From contig CM027381.1 of NCBI GenBank assembly GCA_015680905.1, positions 71,723,501 to 71,787,500 on the forward strand: 64,000 nt of DNA. The letters run 5' to 3'. The notes below the pieces were generated by a model, which saw only the letters and a program-made list of their open reading frames with translations, was not told the DNA's origin and searched no databases. A program made the translations under genes and the position numbers. This document shows positions 45,854 to 57,673 of the stretch, piece by piece. The stretch is from Coptis chinensis (Eukaryota > Streptophyta > Magnoliopsida > Ranunculales > Ranunculaceae). How positions within the stretch are numbered: position 1 is the stretch's first letter; each line of letters starts with the position of its first letter.

Positions 45854-47413
45854 GATAGAAACACGTGTAATTAAGGCATCTGCTAGGATATAGATATGTA
45901 TAACATGCATTTGTTTTCAAGTTAAATTTTTTTAAAATATATATATATATATATAAGTTTATGCTATACACTTAGGAATATTGGTATTGTTTTCTTTCTC
46001 TATGCCCTTAACAATCTAGAAGTCTCACGTAGCTTTTGCATCAGAATAATTGTTAGAAACTTAGGTTAATATGTAGATAATAATCTTTGCATCTATCTCT
46101 AAATATATTACATGAGTATCTATGATTGTTAGCAGTAAGTTTCTGAAATCTAGGCTAGAGTACTTATTCTACAAATCCTGTGAGAATATAGCCTAAAGCC
46201 TTATATGAGCGAAACATTTGAGAAATGACACAAGGGAGAAGTAAAATCCGGATAGAGAAATCACACGTCCACTTGCTTGATCACTATGCCATATCCTAAG
46301 CGAGAATTTAGGCCCTCTTTAGATCGATATAGCCATAAATTCAAACCTATGAATTATTTTCCGCTAGTCGCCCCTCTGAGCCTTTCTTTAGCCTTTCATA
46401 AACCACAATTCCTTTACCCTGTTACAAAAAAAAAACAAAATAAAAAATTCAACCTACCCAATTTAGATCAGTCTTAGAATAGAATGAGGAAGAAAGAAGA
46501 AGAGAAAAACCTGTGTAAACAAAAGTTAGTTAATTGCTCCAGAAAATAAAGAAAAGAAGTTTCCATCCAAAGAAAAGAAAAATAAAAAAATAGAAATAAA
46601 TAAAAACTCCAAAAATAGAATAAAAGAGAGTCAAAAGCCAAAGAAAAGAAAAAGAAAAATATTGCTAAGGATGGAAACAAAGTATAGAAGCAAAAGAAAA
46701 TAACAGGGTTTTCTCTAAGTTACATAATATGAAGACTCTATTATCTCAGACTTGTCCTTTTGAATATCCATTTCCTTCCTTCTTAAACCATCTCCTAATC
46801 CCCGCAACACTTAATAAAGACCTCTAGCTCAATTAGGAATAGGTTAGTGTGATAGTAAGTGGCAGATGTGTTTGATCGACTCTGGCTTCTTTGTTTGTCA
46901 TTGAGATTGTAAGGTAAAGTGTGCCCACTGCACACTGGAGTAGCGAAACTTGAGCGGAAAAATCAAAGTGGTTTTTGTCTTGACATTTATGTGAGGACCT
47001 ACTTAAGGACGCTATCCCGAGTTTTCAGAAACGAACCTGCTAGGCATTTCATAATATTACTCATAGTATATATATTTGTATCATAGATGATTGATTATTA
47101 TGCATATATTAGTTTAGGTTTTTGACTTGGTTATTCTTATTCAATTGCTAGTGAGATGTATAGATAGTTGAGACATGAATGAGGAAACAATAGTTTTATT
47201 TCTTAGTCGTTGTAGTATAGATGAAGTTTGTGAGTACCTTCACTGGAAAATTCTCACGAGGCTATAACTCGTTCACTAGGGAATTCCTAGTGGTTTAAGG
47301 CCTTGTTGCATATGGTCAATGCAATCTTTTCAGTAAATAAAAGTAGTTAGTTAACTCCATTTTTGGTCACTTATTCTAATTTCTCATATTTGCTTGAGGA
47401 CAAGCAAAATGCT
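45854..47413 (+). other. A3 3' noncoding region
   Basis: No coding frame. It contains a (TA)n run near 45940, the conserved block at 46298-46334, A-rich repeats near 46560-46650 and the palindrome-like CACTAGGGAATTCCTAGTGG near 47275. Confidence 0.6.
46298..46334 (+). other. Conserved noncoding block (A3 copy)
   Basis: Same block as A2 32402-32438, with one or two changes. Confidence 0.65.
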
Positions 47414-47424
47414 GTTTGGGGTGG
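47414..47424 (+). other. Polypurine tract of A3
   Basis: GTTTGGGGTGG lies two bases before the 3' LTR. Confidence 0.8.
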
Positions 47425-47426
47425 TT

Positions 47427-48905
47427 TGATAAGAGCCCAAAACTGTAGTTTTAACCCCTTAACAATCGTACTTTTAGACCAATTATGTGAATAATAAGTA
47501 AGAGTTAATACTGATTACGTGTTTTTATGCATTTCAGGCTTCAAAGTCCATTATGTGCAGAAATGTGCCACTTTAGCGAGATAAAGGAACAAAGGTCGGT
47601 TGCTAAGGAGTTCTGTGATTAAAGGCCAATTTTCAAGAAGACAAAGCCTCTGTAAAGCCTGGTCAAAAGATGAAAAGTCAAAGTCCATGCGGGCAGAAAC
47701 AGTGTACAAAGTTAGCAGAACTTCCGAAGACCATATCTTTGGACTTAGACCTCGGAATTGGGCCTACCTTACATCAAAACGACCGGATCGGAAAGAGCTT
47801 TTCAATAGTCCAAGCCTTGACCTAATCAGAGGAGCAAAAGTGGACAAAAAGTCTGTCGAAGTCAACTGCAGCTGAAGAGGCCTTTTTGGACTAAAAGTAT
47901 TGGATTTTGGGCCTGATTCTCTGGCCCGAAACATGGATCCAAGCCCATGCACGATTTTTGGATCTGAACATATAAAAACAAAAGCTTAACTCTTTGTTAA
48001 TGGTAGATAGTTAGACCTAAAAATATATATAATTCTAGATCTAGTTTTCAGTAAATTAATTAAGTTTAAGTTCCATTTTCAATTCTTGTTTTAGATTAAG
48101 TCTTTGAATCATTGTATTTGATTGATTAGATAAATAAAATAGTTATTTTGTCAATTTCGATTTTTGTTATTTCAATTTATAGATCTAGTTTTAAATTCTT
48201 GTTGATTATCATTTCGTAGTTTAAGTAGATTGAAACATTGTTAGTTAAATTAGTTAAGTTAGAATTTTAATATGATGTGTAGTTATAATTCAATGGGAAA
48301 TGATGGGTTGATGACTCAAGGCTAAAACCTCCATTAGAGGGGTTGATGAAGCTTGGATGAAAACTTAGTGGTATAGTGTAGAAGCGTTGTAGAATCTATT
48401 CCACTCTAGAAGGTCGTGATTCACCATGAGAATGGGTGGACGACCTCACATGCTAGTTAGTATTTGGTAGAAATGCCATGAACACTAGGGATTAGAACTC
48501 GAAATTCTTGCCGTAAGAACGTGAGAATCGAGATACAAGAATCTATGCTAGGTTATTAAGTTGGATTCGAGGTGGATTCAATTCCCCTCTAATCCTTTAT
48601 CTAGATTCAAAAACAATCATATTTCCATAGCATTCGTAGTTTAAATTCAACATAATCAATTTCATATTGTATCGTAGTATAACACTCTTCGTAAAGCTCT
48701 CATTAGACTTAAGACTGATTAATTAGACTAGAAAACATTCCATGCTAGAGCACTAGGAGTGGAACGAATTTGTTACTCCACTCTATTTCGATAGAATTGA
48801 GAGTAGAAACTTTGATAAATATAGACACGTAAAAAGTTTTAGTTTACTTACGTTTTGAGTTTCATCATTCATTTCGTAGGTAAACTATCATTTTACCTTT
48901 TATCA
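47427..48905 (+). repeat. Gypsy A3 3' LTR
   Basis: Starts TGATAAGAGCCC and ends TTTTATCA, length 1479. It is followed by GTAGT at 48906-48910. Confidence 0.95.
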
Positions 48906-51900
48906 GTAGTCTTAATTATATATTTACAGAAAATCAAACCCTTACCTACCGTGGTCAACATTGGAATCATATATGCCAATTGTTGAGGTCTTCTTGAGTG
49001 TGACAGATCACTTAATGGTTGTCAACCTGATTGAAGCCTTTATCCAACCATGCTGGACATAGGAACACGTACAGGATTAGGACACTGAAACATATATCAT
49101 GTTGTAGCTTTCAGTTAGTTTTTCTTCTATAAAAGTTATGAAACTTACAACCACCTAGTGGCTCGAAAAAAGAAGAAAGGAGAGATATTGTTAATTATGT
49201 GTCATTGTAATTTACTGCATAGTCAACTTGATAATGAGGTTCACTGTAACATTGTATGACCATTTCATGAGCTATCATGCCGTTATGAGTATATTACTAT
49301 CACTTTGTCGCACATCTTCCATTTCCTGGTCACAAAATCTTATGTAACCTGCTGTTTTTGAACTCAAAGTTAAGCTGAAAGTTTAAAATTTCTTGTCCAT
49401 GAGTTTGGAGGTTTTGGGAGGGCGCATATGCCATTTGCATATTTGAAATCTGTCACAGATTCAAGCTCACTTTCCAACTTAACTCACTTTCATCTATATT
49501 ACCCTCTCCAACTCAACTCTCTCTTCATCTGTATTGCCCTCTCCATATCAAAAAAAATTCCCACTCCTTTCAGGTACGGAAATTTAATTTTTTACTTTGC
49601 TTTTATGGATTGGGTTTTTTAGAAGCCGATTATCTAATCTTGGGGTGGTGACTGGTTAGTACAGAACCTAGTATCTTTCCAATTTACTAATTTGCATTCT
49701 TACTTTTAATCTCTTGTGTGTTTCGTCAGTTTTTTTGTATGATTGAAGACGTTATGCTCACATTCAACACTAGTTGGTGAATACACTACTTCCCAACTCT
49801 AAACACCTAGGAATTGGTTTAAGCGCAATTTACTTCTAGCGTGATAATTTCCTATAACTTTGCTTATAAGTTGTGACATCGGAATGCAACGGATTGAATG
49901 ATAATTGTTATTTTTTTTATCTGATAGCCATCTGTTTCCAGTTAATATCTTTATTGAGTTTTTTCTTTAAATCAGTAAGAAACAATTGAGTGTGATGTTA
50001 GGGGCCTAAAATAGCTATCCAATTGACTAGCTCCATTACACTTATGCACTTCTAGAAAAAAATTAAAAAATTGATAGACCAACTTGAGTTGTTAGGCCAG
50101 AAGCATATACTAATTTTCAATGTTCATTTTTTGTTTTTCCATAGCACAATCATAAAGACATATGTCTGTGCATATCTTTTTGGTTTACATTGTTTCCTCC
50201 ACTGAATTGAACTGTTGATCTGCTTTGCTAAAGGTATAGTTTGAAAGCTTTTGTTTTTTTTTAATGTTGATTGTCTTTCAGAAAACCGAAATTCGTGACT
50301 GGAAACATGTTATGTAAACAACATCAACTTTTTTTGCTTCATCTTATACATTCATATTTTACTGTGTTTCATACGTCTTTAAATTTACTGCTCATGTTCC
50401 TTATAATGTTGACCTCTAGTTAGCAGTCGATCATTCTACATCGTATGAACCCAGTTGTAATTCTAATCTATAGCCATTGGCTATCTTATGGATGTAGGAC
50501 AAGTTTATAACTAGTTGATAAAATCAACGGCTACGACATAGGTGGTAGTTTTCCCTGTTGTACCCATTTCAGTAGACTTTTTGCAGGATGGTATGTACGA
50601 CTTCTTATGGCAGACTTCTCAAAGAAATCTCTTGAGGGTGGTAGAAATTTCTTTATGAGCTTTTGCCTTTTTAACATTCCATGAAGATGTTTTAGTAAGA
50701 AGTGGGCCAGATGCATATACTAATTGACTAGTACCATCATCTCTTCCGTTTTTCTGTCGTTGTACACTTCTAGTAATCTAGTCTCAGTGAAAAGGCTAAA
50801 CTCATTTTCAACACTAGTAGATTCACAGTTGCAGACATCACTTGTTCCAACCTATGAACTAAGCAACAATGGAGTGGTCTTAGTGTAGTGAATCACATCA
50901 CTTGTGTATCCATAATAATACAACAGAGTAATTGGTGGCTTTTTTAGCTGCCAGCCTTATTTACTATCATTGATTTTAAAATTGTTCTGAGACCTTTCTG
51001 ACTTTCAGATTTTAATTGATACTTCAGTAATCACGTTTGAAACTTTAGCTCTAATGTTTTTCAGTTAAATAGCAGTTAAAGCATTTAGCGCTAGTGATAG
51101 GTTTTGCGTTTATATGTGAAGTTAGTAATTAATAAGAGAATGTCTTACAAAGAGAAGGTCCTTTTACAACTTATATTAAGGTGGAGAGGTGCTGGATTGC
51201 GTGCATGTCTTTAATTGATAGTAGAGAAGTATTTTCTTTTAAAGATATATTAAGGTTTTTGTAGTGGGATTAACGAGAGATTTATTAAGTTGTTGGTAGT
51301 AACATATTGCATGGCATGCTATAGTCTGTCCTAAAAATATTTATTTATTTATTTGCAGATCTTTTATCACTTCCCATCCTTATTACTTTGTTAGAATCAA
51401 ATTGGACCAGAGGAAGTCCTGATTTCTTTGCTCCAACTTGGTTTGCTTTTAAAGTTGGTACACTTCTATCTTCTTAATTTGTTTGTGTTTAATCTTTTTA
51501 GGTTAACATTTGTTCTTGTGTGTATTACTATATCAATTTGGTTTCGTGTACATGAGGCTGGGGAGACATGTTACTGTTCAGAAACTTTGTTTTGGGTAGT
51601 ACAACCATTTGATATTGTTCAATAGTCCATTTATTTATAGGCTTAGTTGTTACATACTCGCTTGAAATGTTGCAATTGAATTCAATCATTTTACTGCTGA
51701 AGGTAATTGCATCCTGCATATGCATTTACTGTGTATAGGCATGAATATCTATTAATTTAGTAATGTATGTGTTGTTCATATGACAAGGGCTGGTAAGGTT
51801 TTGCCTGTGTATCGGAACAGGTTTTTGGTTGGTTCACGAATGGTGCTAGCGATTGAATCAAGTGGATGGATTGAACTTAAGCTTGCTCTAGTTCGTTATT

Positions 51901-52162
51901 TTTGTGATTCCAAATGCTAGCTAGTGGTCTTTCAAAACAAGGTATGGGACGATCAGGATGGCTTGGTCCAGCTCCATTTAATCTATAATCCCATGCTTTG
52001 ATAAGGAAAATGCAAAGGTTTTTAAGTTTATTGCAGTTTTGAGGTTCAATTTTCTGATAGTGAATGTTTGTTTACCTTTATAGGTGGATTGAAGTTCAAT
52101 CTAAACAACCATATTTAGATTATCTAGGGTTAGGTCATTGTACTTGTACTTGTAAGGCTGTA
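48906..52162 (+). other. CACTA internal sequence between A3 and the ABCB fragment
   Basis: About 3.2 kb of T-rich, intron-like DNA with no frame I can assign. Several TTGTTTTTCCATAG- or TTTCAG-like acceptors are visible, so it may contain introns of captured genes whose exons are too short or too decayed to read. No transposase motif was found. Confidence 0.45.
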
Positions 52163-52482
52163 ACAGTGGAGGAATGTTTCTTTAGAAGTTGATTACCTGC
52201 AAATGTTTGCTGATAGTGGCCATTTATTCACCTTTGGGTATGTTTGTCTGTTTCAGTTGTAGACACATTTGTTAATGTTTATGCAGGACATATAGTTTCG
52301 ACTGTTGTGCATAATGGATTGGATTATTTCTAAAACAGTGAAGGAATGCTCCTTTAGAAGTTTAGTGGCCATTTATTCGACTTTAGGTATGTTTGTCTGT
52401 TTCAGTTGTATACACATTTGTTAATGTTTTTGTAGAACATATAGTCTCGACTGTTGTGCATAATAGATTGGATTATTGCTAA
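52163..52482 (+). repeat. Tandem duplication in CACTA E
   Basis: Unit one (52163-52334) and unit two (52335-52482) share GTATGTTTGTCTGTTTCAGT, ACACATTTGTTAATGTTT and CGACTGTTGTGCATAAT. Unit two lacks about 24 bases. Confidence 0.75.
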
Positions 52483-52840
52483 GCATAACAAACAGATGGA
52501 ATGGAATCTAACAGAAAAGGGAAACCCATACTAATGTCGTTGTATACGAGTACATGCTATACCGACAAGTATTACAAGCGGCAGCGAACTTCTTTTCAGG
52601 ATTTTCGGACCAAGTATTTTTGGAGCAAGTGCTTTCCATATCCTTGGCGCATTTCCTGGATTTAGGATTCTTGGAGCAGGTATTTCTTTTCAATTATTTT
52701 AAATAGCTTTATATACATGGTCTAAGATTCATTTAGGTTTGAATCTACTCGATCTTCACATATTTGATCGAACCAAATTGTTGCTTCAGAAGCTGGCCTA
52801 GGCTACTCTAGTTTGATCAGAAATGAAAGGGTAGCATAAG

Positions 52841-54206
52841 GTATCGGTCAGAAGGTTGGCTTACATGAATAGGACAAAATTATCTTTTTGTTGGTGGGAT
52901 CCATTGCTGTTTTAGTCCATGGCTCTGTCCTATATTTAGAATCTTGTTATCTATTACAATCAAAACATTTTTTTGAGAGCCCACACGAGCTCCATAAGGA
53001 TTCCAAGTTTTGGTCCTTTGCAGTTGTAGGCCTCGATGGCATTGGTCTGCATTTTATACCAGTACAATAATGCCTTTTTGGAGTCACAGGAAGTAAACTT
53101 ATCGAACTCATTCGTTCCATGTGTTTTGAGAATGTGGCGTACCAAGAGAGTAGTTGGTTCGATGAGCCTTCATATTCAAGGTTTGCTAATTAAATTTTAA
53201 ATCTTGGTTTGCTTCAAGCCATCAACATCTTGGCTATATGCTGAACTTTATTCTTTTATTTCAGTAGGTATATTAGTGTGAGGTTATCAACTAATGCATC
53301 AAACTTGAAAGGTCTGGTTGGTGACCATTTGGTCTTGTTGGTTCAGAACATGTCAACAATTACAGCACGCAACAATGATCATAACATTTATAGCTAATTG
53401 GCGACTAGCTTCTGTGGTCCTAGCTTTGTTATAGTTGCTTGGATTACAAGCCCATGTTCAACAGAAATTTTTGTAGGGTCTCGATGCTAATATCAAGGTG
53501 CGTGCTTCCATCTTTCACATAGAACCTGATATCTTCATCATTATGAAAAGATAAAGTGCATGTTGTACTCTATATTTTATATATCAAAAGTGAGTCTTGA
53601 TGTAGGTGATGTATGAAGAAGCAAGTCAAGTTGCAAATGATCTTTATCCAATTAACATTCGGACAATCCACTTCCTTCAATGCAAAACAAAAGGTTATGG
53701 ATCTTTATCAATGAAAATGTGAAAGCCCTATGAAACATGGGGTTCGGCTAGGCATCATTAGTGGTTTAGGTTTGTTTTTGCGAATTATGTTCTCTATTCA
53801 ACTATTGCTACCATTTTCTATATTGGAGCTCGTTTTGTGAAAGATAAAATATCCACATTTAATAAATTTTTCACGGTAGAATGTTAATTGATTGTTGTTT
53901 TTCTTCCATATCGATTAGATATAGTTCTAATCTACATCTGTTTTTAGTTTTTCTTTGCTCTAACCATTGGGCCATGAACATTTCTCAAGCCAATGCAATG
54001 GCTGAAAAGTAACAAAGCCAAGGACTTCGTTGCGTCTATTTTCAACATTCTTGACAGTAAACCAAAGATAGATTCAAGAAATGATGAAGACAACACACTA
54101 GCCAGTGTGAGAGGTGATATTGACTTACATCATGTCCGCTTTAAATACCCAACACGCCTGGATGTGCAGATCTTCCAAGACGTGTTTGAGTATTCCATAT
54201 GGAAAG
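52841..54206 (+). pseudogene. ABCB (P-glycoprotein/MDR-type) transporter fragment with four exons
   Basis: Exon 1 (52841-53180) has V-S-V-R-R-L-A-Y, then L-V-G-S-I-A-V, F-F-E-S-P-H-E-L, D-S-K-F-W and S-W-F-D-E-P. Exon 2 (53265-53497) has R-L-S-T-N-A-S, V-G-D-H-L and V-Q-N-M-S-T-I. Exon 3 (from 53606) has V-M-Y-E-E-A-S-Q-V-A-N-D, then V-M-D-L-Y-Q. Exon 4 (53948-54206) has F-F-A-L-T, S-N-K-A-K-D, A-S-I-F-N-I-L-D-S-K-P-K-I-D and F-K-Y-P-T-R. This is the second transmembrane domain of a plant ABCB exporter up to just before the second Walker A motif. Frameshifts and stops make it nonfunctional. Kept introns show capture of genomic DNA. Confidence 0.88.
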
Positions 54207-54529
54207 GTTAAAAACATGTCATACTATAGTTCAAAGATTAGTTGATATATATAATATTTGAGATATTATCAATGATTGATCAGTAGTACTCTTTGGAAGT
54301 TATGTTCATGTTTGACATTGTTCATTCAATAAAATGAGGTTCTTCAAAGAAATTGACTTATGTTGGGTTGCTTTTGTTGATTGGTGTTTATGTTTATAAA
54401 TATAAAGGGTAATGTGGTGGTTGTTCGGGAGAGTGGTTTGTATTTGCAGGTTGTCATAACAATAACAAAACATTAAAATGAAAAAAATAAAAAATAAAAA
54501 AAGTGACAAACTATGTCGGCCAAAAAAAG
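54207..54529 (+). other. CACTA sequence after the ABCB fragment
   Basis: AT-rich, with an A-rich run at 54477-54500. The minus-strand frame at 54306-54569 is a composition artefact. No feature is recognised. Confidence 0.45.
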
Positions 54530-54867
54530 AGGTGAGATAAAAGGTTGTACATGTGATCACCCTTTCCAAAAGAATTTATCACGGTTTACTTTTATTATCT
54601 CGATTTCAATAAAAGAACAACTCAATTTTCTTCTATACTAATTGGTTTCACTCACAATTCATCTCGGTTTTATTCTATATAATCTCTGTTTGATTGAAAA
54701 AACTGAGATAATAGATTTAGATAAGATGTCAGACTTCTGAGATAATTTAGTAGCTTATTATCTCAGTTTTATAGAACTCTATTATCTCAGTGGTTTTTAC
54801 CTCGGTTTGTTTTTCCTATAAAACCGAGGTAAAAGCTCTAATATCTCACCTTTTAGCTGAGCTTATA
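54530..54867 (-). repeat. CACTA right subterminal repeats
   Basis: Many TATCTCAGT/GAGATAA motifs in both directions mirror the left array. Confidence 0.7.
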
Positions 54868-54886
54868 AGCCCTTTTTTTAGTAGTG
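54868..54886 (-). repeat. CACTA right terminal inverted repeat
   Basis: Inverse of the left TIR: GCCC, seven T, AGTAGTG. It is followed by AAT. Confidence 0.85.
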
Positions 54887-55269
54887 AATGGACCTGCTAG
54901 TGCATTTCATAGTATTAATCATTGTATATATGTTTATTCGTAGATGATTGATTATTATGCATATATTAGCTTAGGTTTCGACTTGATGATTCTGTATTCA
55001 TTGCTAGTGAGGTGTATAGATAATTGAGGCATAAATAAGGAAACAATAGTTTTATTTCTTAGTCGTTGTAGTATAGATGAAGTTTATGAGTACCTTCACT
55101 GGAGAACTCTCACGAGGCTATAACTCGTCCACTAGGGAATTCATAGTGGTTTAAGGCCTTGTTGCATATGGTCAATGCAATCGCACTTGGCGAAACGAGA
55201 GCAGTTAGAACTCCATTTTTGGTCACTAATTCTAATTTCTCATATTTGCTTCAGGACAAGCAAAATATT
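54887..55269 (+). other. A2 3' noncoding region, right of the CACTA insertion
   Basis: It resumes the A2 sequence interrupted at 33151 and aligns with A3 47031-47413. It contains the degenerate palindrome near 55130 (CCACTAGGGAATTCATAGTGG). Confidence 0.7.
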
Positions 55270-55281
55270 GTTTGGGGGTGG
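55270..55281 (+). other. Polypurine tract of A2
   Basis: GTTTGGGGGTGG lies two bases before the LTR and follows GAGGACAAGC-type context (AGGACAAGCAAAATATT here). Confidence 0.85.
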
Positions 55282-55283
55282 TT

Positions 55284-56775
55284 TGATAAGAGCCCAAAAC
55301 TGTAGTTTTAACCCCTTAACAATAATACTTTTATACCAATTATGCGAGTAATAAATAAGAGTTAATGTTGATTACGTGCTTTTATGTATTTCAGGCATTG
55401 AAGTTAATTATGTGCAGAAATATAACACTTTGGCGAGATAAAGGAGCAAAGGTTGGTTGCTAAGAAGTTCTGTGATTAAAGGGCAAGATTCAAGGAGAAA
55501 AAGCCTTTTTAAAGCCCGGTCAAAGCTGAAAAGTCAAAGTCAACGCGGGTAGAAACAGCACACAAAAGTCAGCAGAACTTCCATAGACCATATCTTTGGA
55601 CTAGGACTTCGGAATTGGGCCTACCTTATGTCAAAACAACCGGCTTGGAAAGAACTTTCCAATGGTCCAAAACTTAACCCAAATAGAGGAGCAGAAGTTT
55701 TTGAAAAGCCTATTGAAGTCAAATCCAGCTGAAAAGGCCTTGGTGGACTGAATAAATTGGGTTTTGGGCTCGATTTTCTGGCCCAAAATATGACTCCTCA
55801 GCCCATGCACGAAAATGTGGATCTGGTCTCTTCCATTTCAACACACAAGACTTAACTTTTAAGTAATCTTAGTTTTAGGTAGCAAGTAGCCATTAGAGAA
55901 TTTTTTAGATCTAGAATTAGACTCAATTAAATTAATTAGTTTTTATTATCTTGTTTTAATTTAGTTATTGAATTATTGTTATTGCTATTCATTAGATCAA
56001 TAAAGTTAATTAGTTCTTCATAATTTAGTTCATTTTCCATTAATTATTTAGTTTCAATTCATAGAGTTAGTTATTTGTCATTACTAGTTTCAATTAATTC
56101 TTGTATGATTAGATTTCCATTTGAATTAAAATAAACAAAGTTAAAATCTTTATACCATGTCTTGTTTAAATTCATTGAGAAATGATAGCATAATGATTCT
56201 AGGCTAAATCTCCGTTAGAGGGGGTTGAAGAAGCCTTGATGAAGCTTGATTTTTGTTAAGCGTAGAATAGTTGTGATTTCCCATTCCATTCTAAAAAACA
56301 ATTAGTTCACCATGAGAATGGGTTTGATTGTTTCACCTGCTAGATGTTAGTTGGTAGAGATTACCATGAACAACTAGGGATTAGGAAGAACCAATTGTTA
56401 TACGAAAGCAATTCAATTCGGATTACGATGATTCTTCATTAGTAAATTAAGTCGAGTTAAGGTGGAATCAATCCCCCCTAATTCCTTATCATATATTCAA
56501 TTTAGCATTTCGTAGTGAATTATCGTATCTCATTAGTATAATTTGCATCGTAGTATAATTTCGTAAAACTCTCATTAACTTTGGTAGACTGATAATCTTA
56601 GTAAACGCGAATTCTAAAGAACTAGGAGTGGAACGAATCTTGTATTCCCACTATATTGTTATAAAATCGTGAGTAGAAAACTTTGATAACTTAAACAAGA
56701 AAATAGTTTTAGTTTGACTTGCGTTTGAGTTTTCGTACTTATTCGTAGGTAAAACTATCATTTTTACTTTTATCA
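55284..56775 (+). repeat. Gypsy A2 3' LTR
   Basis: Starts TGATAAGAGCCC and ends ACTTTTATCA, length 1492. It is followed by ACAAG (56776-56780). Confidence 0.95.
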
Positions 56776-56780
56776 ACAAG

Positions 56781-57158
56781 CATCCATAATAACATAGGTG
56801 TTTGTTCTCTTATATAGTTAGTCTAAAGAGAAACAACCTCACTTGGTCCTGTTCAATACACACAAAGCGTACTAGTGTAATCATGTAGTCAAGATAGACT
56901 AATACCAGATTACACTGCAACCATACCAATGGTTTGCCAAATCCTTCTAGGTTGTGAACGTTTACTTATACTTTATAAGGTACTGATGATATGATCTATT
57001 GTGTGTCACCACACACCATATCATCTACAATATAAAGTATTAGACGCATGCATATAACTAATAACATATATAATATGCATAACATTTTCCCATATGATTC
57101 TCATTCAAAATATAAAGAATTAGAGTTAATACAAAAGTAATGCTTTTACTATATAACA
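56781..57158 (-). repeat. Copia C 3' LTR, proximal piece
   Basis: On the minus strand it starts TGTTATATAG at 57158 and aligns with 62605-62225 of the 5' LTR. It joins 24374 once A2 and one ACAAG copy are removed. Confidence 0.85.
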
Positions 57159-57169
57159 TGTCGGATCAA

Positions 57170-57364
57170 TCAACTTCTTACATGACACGTTGTGGTTTCT
57201 GTTCTTGTACTATTGGTACTGAAGGGGTTTAATGGCTCTCCTCTCAATACTTCTAGAATAATACTACTCGAGGTAATAATATAATGCACTGTGGGTGGAA
57301 TAAGATTAATGATGTAAAAATTGCCTTCTAATGCACCAGAACAGATAAAATGTTTATTTTTCAT
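57170..57364 (-). pseudogene. Copia C pre-integrase fragment
   Basis: The frame begins M-K-N-K-H-F-I-C-S-G-A-L-E-G-N-F-Y-I-I-N, the pattern of the gag_pre-integrase region of plant copia polyproteins. It ends about 12 bases before the LTR, so the rest of pol has been deleted. Confidence 0.65.
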
Positions 57365-57673
57365 AATGACGATCTTGTCATTTAAAAGAAACAGGATACC
57401 TATCCTTAATTAAAATAGAAACTGAAAACAAGTTCTTTCTAAAATTAGGCACATAAAGACAATTCTTTAACACCATAGTCTTATTTCTACCAAAAGATAA
57501 ACAAACATCTCCCACTGCAACAGCTACTACTATGGTAGCATCCCCAAAGATATGGTAATCTCTCCAGCACTATGTTTTCTGGTTTCCTGGAACCTCTGCA
57601 ATGAAATGCAGACATGGTTAGTGGCTTTCGTATCTACACACCAGGTACTGGTAAATAACACCGCTAAACATGT
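57365..57673 (-). pseudogene. Copia C protease region, degraded
   Basis: This is where the aspartic protease should be. Fragments such as W-C-V-D-T-K-A-T (minus strand near 57640) suggest it, but no clean D-S/T-G motif is readable. Confidence 0.35.

Larger units (their letters stand above)
34146..48905 (+). mobile_element. Gypsy A3, full-length plus-strand element
   Basis: LTRs at 34146-35622 and 47427-48905 are flanked by exact GTAGT duplications (34141-34145, 48906-48910). It holds all modules in order: PBS, gag, protease, RT, RNase H, integrase, ORF-A, ORF-B, 3' noncoding, PPT. By eye the LTRs differ at about 3% of positions, mostly substitutions. It is the youngest insertion of the nest but carries stops and a lost integrase residue, so it is dead as read. 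Confidence 0.95.
33152..54886. mobile_element. CACTA (CMC/EnSpm-like) transposon E carrying host gene fragments
   Basis: The ends are CACTACT followed by a run of A and GGG at 33152, and the inverse ...CCC, a T run and AGTAGTG at 54886. CACTA ends with 3-bp duplications define this superfamily. Subterminal TATCTC/GAGATA repeats flank both ends. Without gypsy A3 it is about 6.97 kb. I found no transposase, so it is non-autonomous as read. It carries HAK/KUP and ABCB pieces in the plus orientation. Elements of this type that capture genes are known (for example Tgm-Express in soybean and other Pack-CACTA elements). Confidence 0.88.
24375..56775 (+). mobile_element. Gypsy A2, plus-strand element interrupted by CACTA E
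   Basis: LTRs at 24375-25863 and 55284-56775 are flanked by exact ACAAG duplications (24370-24374, 56776-56780), which proves a single insertion event into the copia C LTR. Without the 21.7-kb CACTA insertion it is about 10.7 kb. It keeps PBS, broken gag, a short integrase tail, ORF-A, ORF-B, 3' noncoding sequence and PPT. Protease, RT, RNase H and most of integrase are deleted, so it could move only with enzymes from elsewhere. Confidence 0.95.

Noticed and set aside
48906..52162. CACTA transposase gene
   Set aside because: I looked for long open frames and transposase-like motifs and found none on either strand.
54306..54569. Minus-strand 87-codon frame in CACTA E
   Set aside because: Low-complexity composition, no motif, and it overlaps A-rich DNA next to the subterminal repeats.
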